Assembly (NCBI GenBank): GCA_944391635.1
Contig: CALXUL010000194.1
Span: 1-16,562 of the forward strand
Direction: 5' to 3'
Origin: an uncultured Clostridia bacterium
GTDB lineage: Bacteria; Bacillota; Clostridia; UBA1381
Length of the DNA stretch: 16,562 bases
The translations under genes and the position numbers were made by a program. The first letter of the stretch is position 1, and every line of letters begins with the position of its first letter. The notes beneath the pieces are model-generated. The model worked only from the letters and a program-made list of their open reading frames with translations. It ran no database searches and was not told where the DNA came from. Positions 7,273-13,581 of the stretch are shown here, one piece after another.

Positions 7273-7908
7273 ATGTTAAAGAGAAATAGTTGTTTATTTT
7301 TGAGGGCGCAAAAGATTATTGTTGTAATACTGTTGATTCCGGTGTTTGCGGTAATAAGTGCCTGCGATATGACAGAAACCGGAGGATATGATTATCAGAG
7401 TCTGCTTGGACTGATGGGAAAAGATAAGTCGGATGTGCTGGAAAGCCTTGGAGTAGGTGAAGAACAGGCAGAGGTTCAAACGCAGGGTGACCAGGAAGAA
7501 TATACGCTGGATGTGCCGATAGCTGGAAAATCGTACAAAGCGACTATTGCATTTTACAATGATGTATTTATGGCATTCGAGTTTGTGTTTGATGATATAA
7601 ACACCGCCTACCAAAACGCAAAGAAATTAAGGGGCAGCATGGAAACCTTGTTTGGAGAAAAGACAACATACCCCGGTGTTGTATCGGATGGCAGCGCATA
7701 TTTTGATGATGTTACCGATATTTCTGAAATTAAAGAACAGGTAACATATTATGAGGACTGGACGCCTGCAACCGATAGCGCACAGATGGAAAAGATGGCA
7801 GGCGAAAGAGAGTTTTCACGTATAGATATGCGCTTTAGTATGGCTGTAATGAAAGCAGACTATATTGTAGTAGGCGCTAAATACACTATGATTAGAGATT
7901 CTTTGTAA
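7273..7908 (+). CDS. Putative lipoprotein of unknown function
   Basis: I do not recognise this 211-residue protein. It has a basic N-terminus (MLKRNSCLFLRAQK), a hydrophobic segment (about 15-28) and a lipobox ISAC with the acceptor Cys31, so it should be exported and attached to the outer face of the membrane. The mature part is acidic. It opens with SLLGLMGKDKSDVLESLGVG, which loosely resembles the small helix-helix motif of BamE/SmpA-like folds; that is a weak inference. It then continues with beta-rich text (EYTLDVPIAGKSYKATIAFYND) and ends without repeats. It follows ileS after 88 bases with no terminator seen between, so it may be read with ileS. The rubredoxin downstream has its own promoter. 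Confidence 0.8.
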   Translation: MLKRNSCLFLRAQKIIVVILLIPVFAVISACDMTETGGYDYQSLLGLMGKDKSDVLESLGVGEEQAEVQTQGDQEEYTLDVPIAGKSYKATIAFYNDVFMAFEFVFDDINTAYQNAKKLRGSMETLFGEKTTYPGVVSDGSAYFDDVTDISEIKEQVTYYEDWTPATDSAQMEKMAGEREFSRIDMRFSMAVMKADYIVVGAKYTMIRDSL

Positions 7909-7946
7909 AGACAGTAGATTATAAACTATAACGGTTTGATTTAGTC

Positions 7947-7976
7947 TTGACAAAAGGGTGTGTTATGGTATATACT
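7947..7976 (+). promoter_or_regulatory. Sigma-A promoter of rubredoxin gene
   Basis: A perfect TTGACA (-35, 7947-7952) and TATACT (-10, 7971-7976) are separated by 18 bases. Transcription should begin near 7983, leaving a leader of about 64 bases before the rubredoxin ATG. Confidence 0.8.
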
Positions 7977-7985
7977 CAGTATAAA

Positions 7986-8018
7986 CCGTGCGGCATATAT
8001 ACTTTCATTTTTGCACGG
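7986..8018 (+). promoter_or_regulatory. Inverted repeat in rubredoxin leader
   Basis: CCGTGC (7986-7991) can pair with GCACGG (8013-8018) across 21 bases, plus two G-U pairs inside. It lies at the expected 5' end of the message, before the ribosome site AGGAG at 8031-8035. It may protect the 5' end or regulate the transcript. It matches no riboswitch class that I recognise. Confidence 0.4.
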
Positions 8019-8046
8019 AAATAAAATTATAGGAGTGTTGTTTAAG

Positions 8047-8202
8047 ATGAAAAAATATGTTTGTCCTTGTGGATATGTATATGACCCGGCAGTTGGTGAC
8101 CCTGACAGCGGAATAGCTGCGGGTACAGCTTGGGAGGACGTGCCTGAAGATTGGGTATGCCCTGTATGCGGACTTGGCAAGGATGCTTTTGTTGAAGAAT
8201 AA
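8047..8202 (+). CDS. Rubredoxin with shortened first metal knuckle
   Basis: Rubredoxin is a one-iron electron carrier of the cytosol, used in anaerobes in oxygen and peroxide detoxification with rubrerythrin or flavodiiron partners. The 51 residues carry GYVYDPAVGDPDSGI, AGTAWEDVPEDWVCPVCG and a GKDAF tail, all typical. The second knuckle is the normal C-P-V-C-G. The first reads C6-P-C8-G, one residue shorter than the usual C-x-x-C-G. The codons are TGT CCT TGT GGA, so an in-frame three-base difference is involved, not a single-base error. The ATG at 8047 is chosen because AGGAG lies 11 bases upstream and family members start here; the open frame further upstream is untranslated leader. The gene stands alone between a strong promoter and a strong terminator. 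Confidence 0.95.
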   Translation: MKKYVCPCGYVYDPAVGDPDSGIAAGTAWEDVPEDWVCPVCGLGKDAFVEE

Positions 8203-8213
8203 ATATAGCTGAT

Positions 8214-8250
8214 AAATAACCGCATAGCGCATGCTATGCGGTTATTTGTA
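8214..8250 (+). terminator. Strong intrinsic terminator after rubredoxin
   Basis: AAATAACCGCATAGC (8214-8228) and GCTATGCGGTTATTT (8233-8247) form a perfect 15-bp stem with a 4-base loop GCAT. The AT-rich outer stem provides an A tract and a T tract on the two sides, so it could end transcription from both directions. Confidence 0.88.
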
Positions 8251-8361
8251 TTGTACCAAATTAAAGCGAATGTTGTTACATATATTTTACATTTTTATTA
8301 ACGAATTTAAAATAATATTAAAAAAATTGCGAAAATACCTATACATTTTAAAAAATATATG

Positions 8362-8388
8362 TTAAAATATATCGTATAATAGTATAAT
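8362..8388 (+). promoter_or_regulatory. Candidate promoter of the regulator-ftsEX operon
   Basis: Two perfect TATAAT hexamers lie in a very AT-rich stretch, at 8375-8380 and 8383-8388. A weak -35-like TTAAAA (8362-8367) sits 15 bases before the second. There is no good TTGACA match, so the promoter may be weak, activator-dependent or helped by A/T-rich upstream contacts. A promoter is expected here because a strong terminator lies upstream and the ATG is at 8430. Confidence 0.45.
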
Positions 8389-8429
8389 TGTGCGGATAAA
8401 TAATAATCAAAATTGTCGGGAGGAAAACA

Positions 8430-9515
8430 ATGATAAGTAAAGCGTTTCAGAATATAGTATCGCAGATGGCAGAGGTTTTTCCCAAGAGATTTGGTATAGT
8501 GGATTCAAAAGGTCTGATACTTGCATCAAACGGGAGCGAGCTGCCGGATGATTTGGTAGAAGATTTAGTATATGCTGTCGGTGAGGATGGAAAAATATTT
8601 ACAAAAGACGGGTTTACGGTACGTCCTATATCGGGAAAGCCGCTGCCTGAATACATAGTGTATGTGGAAGGGACGGATGAGGTGTCAAAATATTGCTGCA
8701 GTTGTGTTGGCGTTGCAGCAAGTAATGTTAGACATTATTATGATGAAAAATATGATAAGACTGTGTTTATGCAGAATATCATTTTTGACAATATGATAGC
8801 GTTTGATTTGCACCAGAAGGCAATGGAATTGCATGTTGATATTGACCTTCCGCGCGCTGTTTTCTACATAAAGGTAGAGAGCAAGGGTGATATGAGTATT
8901 TATGAAGTAATACGCAACATTTTCCCCGATAAAGAACATGATTTTGTTATAAATATAGATTCTGATAACCTGGTTCTGATAAAAGAACTTAAAGAAGTAG
9001 TGCCGACCGAGGAAATTGAGGCAATGGCGCAGCAAATAATAGACACTGTTCATACAGAGAGTATGATGCATATACTGATAGGTATAAGTGCGGTTGCAGA
9101 AAATATTAATAAGCTTAATAACGCATATAAAGAGGCGCAGGTTGCACTTGAGGTAGGAAAGGTATTTGATGAAGAAAAGCTTATTTTAAATTACGAGAAT
9201 TTGGGTATAGGCAGACTTATATATCAGCTTCCTATCCGTCTTTGTGAATTGTTCTTGCAGGAAGTTTTCAAAAAGGGTGATATTACACTTTTGGATAGTG
9301 AAACTATACTTACTATTAACAAGTTCTTCGAGAATGATCTTAATGTATCTGAAACTTCAAGACAGCTTTTTGTTCACAGAAACACGCTTGTTTACAGGCT
9401 TGAAAAGATTTACAAGCTGACGGGGCTTGATCTTAGAAAATTTGATCAGGCAATAGTATTTAAGGTAGCGATGATGGTGCATAAGTATCTTGTGTCCAAT
9501 CCTATGAAAATCTGA
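8430..9515 (+). CDS. PucR/CdaR-type helix-turn-helix regulator
   Basis: This cytosolic DNA-binding regulator has 361 residues. The C-terminal 65 or so (about 288-352) are a PucR-family helix-turn-helix: FFENDLNVSETSRQLF, VHRNTLVYRLEKIYKLTGLDLR, then FDQAIVFKVAM. Residues about 138-260 resemble the degenerate GGDEF-like middle domain found in this family (VFYIKVES...ILIGISAVAENINKLNNAYKEAQVAL). The N-terminus (about 5-100) looks like a small sensory domain with FGIVDSKGLILASNG and a CCSC cluster (89-92). Its ligand is unknown. GGGAGG at 8418-8423 lies six bases before the ATG. Only 13 bases separate it from ftsE, so it is probably cotranscribed with ftsEX and could control that operon or other genes; the target is inference. 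Confidence 0.88.
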   Translation: MISKAFQNIVSQMAEVFPKRFGIVDSKGLILASNGSELPDDLVEDLVYAVGEDGKIFTKDGFTVRPISGKPLPEYIVYVEGTDEVSKYCCSCVGVAASNVRHYYDEKYDKTVFMQNIIFDNMIAFDLHQKAMELHVDIDLPRAVFYIKVESKGDMSIYEVIRNIFPDKEHDFVINIDSDNLVLIKELKEVVPTEEIEAMAQQIIDTVHTESMMHILIGISAVAENINKLNNAYKEAQVALEVGKVFDEEKLILNYENLGIGRLIYQLPIRLCELFLQEVFKKGDITLLDSETILTINKFFENDLNVSETSRQLFVHRNTLVYRLEKIYKLTGLDLRKFDQAIVFKVAMMVHKYLVSNPMKI

Positions 9516-9528
9516 CAGGTGGGAAATA

Positions 9529-10221
9529 ATGATAGAATTAGTAAACGTGACAAAGGAGTATGAAAACGGCGTCGTTGCTTTGTCCGAAGTTAATTTGAAA
9601 ATAGAAAACGGCGAATTTGTATTCTTAATCGGTTCATCGGGAGCAGGAAAAACTACCGTTACAAAGCTTTTGATGCGTGAGGAGAATGTTACATCAGGTC
9701 AGGTGTTCATTGATGGGAAGGATGTAACTCAGTTAAAGGATAAAGATATCCCATACCTTAGGCGGAATATGGGTGTTGTGTTTCAGGATTTTAGGCTTCT
9801 TGAAGATCGTACTGTTTATGAAAATGTAGAATTTGCAATGCAGATAGTAGGTGCGTCAAGGCGGGATATACGCCGCAGGGTGCCAACAGTGCTTAATATG
9901 GTGGGTCTTAATTATAAGGCAAAAATGTTTCCACGGCAGTTATCTGGCGGGGAGCAGCAAAGGGTCGCGCTTGCAAGGGCACTGGTAAATAACCCATCGT
10001 TGCTATTGGCGGACGAGCCTACGGGAAATCTCAACCCGGAAACAGCAATGGAAATAATGGAAATTTTTGAAAATATAAACGCTATGGGTACAACTATAAT
10101 TATGGCAACCCATGCGCATGACATAGTTGACGCAATGCATAAGCGTGTTATTGCAATAGAGGACGGGCGAGTGGTCCGTGATCAGGTCGGGGGTGAATAT
10201 CACAATTATGTCACGAATTAA
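9529..10221 (+). CDS. ftsE: Cell division ATP-binding protein FtsE
   Basis: FtsE is the ATPase of the FtsEX complex, an ABC-type device that transmits ATP hydrolysis through the membrane to switch on wall hydrolases outside. The 230 residues show Walker A GSSGAGKTT (35-43), the FtsE-typical VVFQDFRLL Q-loop region (83-91), ABC signature LSGGEQQR (138-145), Walker B LLLADEP (158-164) and an H-loop ATHAHD (193-198). Aromatic A-loop Tyr11 precedes Walker A. Length is standard. A ribosome site AGGTGGG (9517-9523) is five bases before the ATG. The 3' end overlaps ftsX by 14 bases, which suggests translational coupling and equal output of the two subunits. Confidence 0.97.
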   Translation: MIELVNVTKEYENGVVALSEVNLKIENGEFVFLIGSSGAGKTTVTKLLMREENVTSGQVFIDGKDVTQLKDKDIPYLRRNMGVVFQDFRLLEDRTVYENVEFAMQIVGASRRDIRRRVPTVLNMVGLNYKAKMFPRQLSGGEQQRVALARALVNNPSLLLADEPTGNLNPETAMEIMEIFENINAMGTTIIMATHAHDIVDAMHKRVIAIEDGRVVRDQVGGEYHNYVTN

Positions 10222-11098
10222 GTATTTTTTTAATCAGGCAAAAAAGAATGTGATACGAAACGGGCTTATGAGCGTGGCTTCACTTTTTACAATAGTCTGC
10301 TGTTTGGTAATTTTGGGATTGTTTATGATTCTGTCCTTTAATGTGCGGACTATAACAGACCAGATAAAGGACCAATGTGAAATACAAATCTTTCTTGAGC
10401 CGGATACATCGCAGGAGCGTGTGGATGCAATATATAATGAAGTAGTTGCGTTGCCCAACGTGAAATCAGCAGAACTTTATACAAAATCCCAGATGTTTGA
10501 GGATATGAAAGCGACTATGTTTGAAGGCAGGGAAGATCTCATTGAGAGTTTTGATGAAGATGATAACCCATTTAGTGACTCATACAAAATAGTGCTTGAC
10601 GATATTGCGCTTGCAGATGACACAGCGGAAGCTCTGGCTGGAATTGAAAATGTTGAGGAAGTGACAAATAAACAGAATATAGTTAATATTGTTCTTTCTA
10701 TTTCCAAAAGCGCACAGCAGATAAGCATATGTATAATGCTTTTATTGTTGCTTGTTGCTGTTGTAATTATTTCAAACACTGTTCGGCTTACGGTATTTAA
10801 CCGCAGAAAAGAAATAAATATTATGAAATATATCGGTGCAACCGACCGTTTTATACGTATACCGTTTTTGTTTGAAGGCGTTATGGTTGGTTTTCTTGGT
10901 GCAGTAATAGCATTTGTTTTGATGAGCGGAAGCTATTATCTGTTTTTAAAGTATATCCATTCGATAGATTTTTCATTATTTACGCTGATTGATGTAAAGC
11001 CTGTGGCTATATGGATGGGTATAGTGTTTGTAGTTGTTGGTTGCTTGATTGGCATGCTGGGAAGTGCAGTTTCAATGAAGAAATATTTGAAAGTATGA
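10208..11098 (+). CDS. ftsX: Cell division membrane protein FtsX
   Basis: FtsX is the permease-like partner of FtsE. It carries no substrate; its outside loop contacts wall hydrolases. The 296 residues match B. subtilis FtsX in length. Four membrane segments are visible: about 23-45, then a large extracellular domain (about 46-170, starting with the EIQIFLEPDTSQERV strand-helix), then about 171-193, 219-245 and 266-288. NRRKEINIMKYIGATDRFIRIPFLFEG (198-224) is the conserved cytoplasmic coupling region of the family. The ATG at 10208 (MSRIKYFFNQ) is preferred over a GTG at 10178 because it matches the usual FtsX N-terminus. A GGGGGTG run (10188-10194 region) precedes it by about 13 bases, inside ftsE. 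Confidence 0.96.
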   Translation: MSRIKYFFNQAKKNVIRNGLMSVASLFTIVCCLVILGLFMILSFNVRTITDQIKDQCEIQIFLEPDTSQERVDAIYNEVVALPNVKSAELYTKSQMFEDMKATMFEGREDLIESFDEDDNPFSDSYKIVLDDIALADDTAEALAGIENVEEVTNKQNIVNIVLSISKSAQQISICIMLLLLLVAVVIISNTVRLTVFNRRKEINIMKYIGATDRFIRIPFLFEGVMVGFLGAVIAFVLMSGSYYLFLKYIHSIDFSLFTLIDVKPVAIWMGIVFVVVGCLIGMLGSAVSMKKYLKV

Positions 11099-11141
11099 TT
11101 TGTGTTTTATGTGGGGAAGTCTGAAAGGGTGTGGAAAATTA

Positions 11142-12299
11142 ATGTCAAAGTCTTTGACAGGAAAAATTATGTGTGCGCTGCTGGCGGGAGTTATGCTGTT
11201 TTCGCAAACGGCATATGCTTCAAAAAGTGTTAATGATTTAAAAAGTGAACTGGAAGAGAAGAAAAAAGAAACTGAAAAACTTCAGGATCAAATTAAGGAT
11301 AAACAGGCTGATAAGGATTCTGCCGTTGCGCGTATGAATGAACTTGATGTGCAGATTGTAGGTATCCAAAATGATATTGACAGCGTACAGGAAGTAATTG
11401 ACGATAAGCAAAGCGAAATAAATGCAGCAAATTCAAAAATTGAAACGCTCAATGATGATATCGAAGATACAAAAGAGCAGCTCAAGGCGCGTATGAAAGT
11501 AATGTACGAATACGGTAGTACATCATATCTTGAAATAATCTTTGAGGCAAAAGGCTTCTCAGATTTGTTTACGAGAATTGCGGCTATTCGTGCAATAGTT
11601 GAACATGATAATGATGTGGTAGACCGTTATATTGGACAGATTGAAGAGATAGAAACACAAAAACAGACAATTGAAAATGAAAAACAGGAACAGATAGAGG
11701 CAAAGAATATTCTTACCGACAAACAGGATGAACTTGAAGTCTTGAAGGAAGAAAAAAATGAGGTAGTAAAACAGCTTGACAGTGATATAAATGAGCTAAA
11801 AGCACAGGAAAAGCAAAAAGAAAGTGACATGAATGCGATACAGTCGGAGCTTAATAAGGCGCTTGAGGCGGCAAATAAATCCTCCTCTACAACGGTTGTG
11901 TATAAGGGCAATGGCAAGTTTGGCTGGCCGTCTGCGTCATCGACCAGGATAACATCGAATTTTGGGTATAGAACACATCCTATATCGAGGACAAGATCTC
12001 TGCATCGAGGTATAGATATAGGTGCGCCATATGGTTCTAATGTACTCGCTGCGGAAGATGGCGTGGTTCTTACTGCCGGATATAACGGTAGTTATGGTTA
12101 CTATATTACCATTAACCATGGCGGTGGATATGTTACTCTCTATGCGCATAATTCTAAGCTTTTAGTAAAATCGGGTGATAAGGTTACGCGCGGACAAGTT
12201 ATTGCAAAGTGCGGTTCAACCGGTAATTCAACAGGTCCTCATATACATTTTGAGGTACAGGTAAACGGCGGGCTTGTAAATCCGCTCAGCTATTTATAA
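11142..12299 (+). CDS. Secreted coiled-coil M23 peptidoglycan hydrolase
   Basis: This is probably the wall endopeptidase controlled by FtsEX. The 385-residue precursor has a signal peptide with likely cleavage after AYA (residue 26). Long coiled coils follow (about 28-125 and 160-245), separated by a helical part (YLEIIFEAKGFSDLFTRIAAI, about 129-149) like that of CwlO/PcsB/EnvC proteins that dock on FtsX. A Ser/Thr linker and a C-terminal M23 domain (about 259-385) complete it. The zinc set is intact: His288 and Asp292 in HRGID, His369 in HIHFEV, with catalytic His336 in LYAH and His367. E. coli EnvC lacks these residues, so this protein should itself cut peptide cross-links. The ATG at 11142 is chosen because the signal peptide then starts with MSKS; a TTG at 11100 and an ATG at 11109 lie upstream in frame. 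Confidence 0.93.
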   Translation: MSKSLTGKIMCALLAGVMLFSQTAYASKSVNDLKSELEEKKKETEKLQDQIKDKQADKDSAVARMNELDVQIVGIQNDIDSVQEVIDDKQSEINAANSKIETLNDDIEDTKEQLKARMKVMYEYGSTSYLEIIFEAKGFSDLFTRIAAIRAIVEHDNDVVDRYIGQIEEIETQKQTIENEKQEQIEAKNILTDKQDELEVLKEEKNEVVKQLDSDINELKAQEKQKESDMNAIQSELNKALEAANKSSSTTVVYKGNGKFGWPSASSTRITSNFGYRTHPISRTRSLHRGIDIGAPYGSNVLAAEDGVVLTAGYNGSYGYYITINHGGGYVTLYAHNSKLLVKSGDKVTRGQVIAKCGSTGNSTGPHIHFEVQVNGGLVNPLSYL

Positions 12300-12326
12300 A
12301 GGTCAGTTCTGAAAGGATAATTCACA

Positions 12327-13520
12327 GTGAAGATTAATAAGTCGATTGTAATTACAGCGGTTATATCGGTTGTTCTGAGCAGCCTTATAACAAATACAGT
12401 TCGTGATGTCCAATACATAAACGATAATGGTAAGATTATGCGTAAGCTGTCTTCTGTGGTTGAGGTAATAAAAGATTATTCGATATACCAGCCTGATGAT
12501 GAAGAATTGATGGATGTAGCAGCGGCAGCGACAGCAATGACTGTTAATGACCCATATACAAGATATTTTGATAAGGACAGTTTCCGTCAGTATATAGATT
12601 CTACTTCAAGCAGTTATTATGGTATCGGCGCAACCCTTCAGTCAAACCTTGAAACGGGAGTTGTAACGGTGTCTGAGTGCAGCGAAGGCGGACCGAGCGC
12701 ACAGGCGGGAGTTATGCCGGGAGATATTCTAAAAGGTGTAGATGATATGGAATGTAATACTGACACCTTAAACGATGTAATTTCTTATATTAAGGATAAG
12801 GAAGAAGGTTCGGTCGTAGTACTGCATTTACAAAGAGGCGAAGAACTGTTGGATATTTCTGTTACGCCGTCGGTAGTACAAAGTGTGCTTGTTACAGGTC
12901 AGATGCTTGACGATAAGACAGGCTATATAAAGGTTAAGAATTTTGAGCGCAGCGAAGATGAAGAGGCAAGAACTGCATATGATGACTTTATGGATCAGCT
13001 GAATTCTCTGCGTGACAGCGGCATGACTCAGATGGTTATAGACCTTAGAGATAATCCTGGTGGGGATCTCGGTGTTGTGACAAGTATAGCAGATGAGTTT
13101 TTACCGCAGGGTGCAACAATAACGTATACAGAGGATAAGGATGGGAATAAGAGTTATATATACGCCCAGGAAGGTGGTATGGACTATCCTGTTGCGATCC
13201 TGACAAACGGCGGCAGCGCATCAGCGTCGGAGGTTTTGACCAGTGCACTTAAGGATAACGATAAAGCAATAATTGTAGGAGATAAGACTTACGGAAAGGG
13301 TATTGTTCAAAGACAGTTCCCGTTTGCAGATGGTTCTGGTATGACAGTTACCGTAGCAAAATATTATACACCGGCAGATATTTGTATACACGGTATAGGG
13401 ATAGAGCCGGATGTGCCGTGCAGCCTTCCGTCAGGAACAACGCCGTCAGACTATACGGTAGATGATGACCCTCAGATTGCAAAAGCGGTTGAGGTATTAA
13501 ATAACAAAACAGAAAACTAA
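12327..13520 (+). CDS. S41 (C-terminal processing) protease with PDZ domain
   Basis: This is a serine protease of the CtpA/CtpB family, active outside the membrane on secreted proteins. The 397 residues begin with an uncleaved-looking membrane anchor or signal segment (about 6-23). A helical N-domain with VNDPYTRYF (73-81) follows, then a PDZ domain (about 95-180, including SAQAGVMPGDILKGVDD), then the protease core: VIDLRDNPGGDL (237-248), NGGSASASE with the likely nucleophile Ser299, and GDKTYGKGIVQ with the general base Lys324. The 25-residue Ser-Lys distance equals that recalled for B. subtilis CtpB. The start is GTG, with AAAGGA at 12313-12317 about nine bases upstream. It directly follows the M23 gene, so it may process or remove that hydrolase; this is inference. 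A terminator follows. Confidence 0.93.
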   Translation: MKINKSIVITAVISVVLSSLITNTVRDVQYINDNGKIMRKLSSVVEVIKDYSIYQPDDEELMDVAAAATAMTVNDPYTRYFDKDSFRQYIDSTSSSYYGIGATLQSNLETGVVTVSECSEGGPSAQAGVMPGDILKGVDDMECNTDTLNDVISYIKDKEEGSVVVLHLQRGEELLDISVTPSVVQSVLVTGQMLDDKTGYIKVKNFERSEDEEARTAYDDFMDQLNSLRDSGMTQMVIDLRDNPGGDLGVVTSIADEFLPQGATITYTEDKDGNKSYIYAQEGGMDYPVAILTNGGSASASEVLTSALKDNDKAIIVGDKTYGKGIVQRQFPFADGSGMTVTVAKYYTPADICIHGIGIEPDVPCSLPSGTTPSDYTVDDDPQIAKAVEVLNNKTEN

Positions 13521-13527
13521 CAAGATG

Positions 13528-13555
13528 GCGGTATTGATTTTTCGATACCGCTTTT
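13528..13555 (+). terminator. Intrinsic terminator of the ftsEX cluster
   Basis: GCGGTATTG (13528-13536) pairs with CGATACCGC (13543-13551), nine pairs including one G-U, around a 6-base loop, and is followed by TTTT. It starts seven bases after the S41 protease stop. Its presence also shows that the ATG at 13525 is not the comM start. Confidence 0.75.
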
Positions 13556-13563
13556 CTAATAAA

Positions 13564-13581
13564 AAGGGGGACATATACGTG
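13564..13581 (+). promoter_or_regulatory. Ribosome site and GTG start of comM
   Basis: AAGGGGG (13564-13570) lies eight bases before GTG 13579. The resulting N-terminus MLAQINSCGLIGIDGY fits the YifB/ComM family, while the longer frame from 13525 would add 18 residues encoded by the terminator. Confidence 0.85.

Noticed and set aside
8251..8400. Very AT-rich stretch as a possible replication origin.
   Set aside because: No DnaA-box cluster (TTATCCACA-like) or dnaA/dnaN neighbour; an ordinary promoter region explains it better.
11100..11141. TTG or ATG upstream starts for the M23 hydrolase.
   Set aside because: They would add 11-14 residues before a standard signal peptide; the ATG at 11142 gives a normal one.
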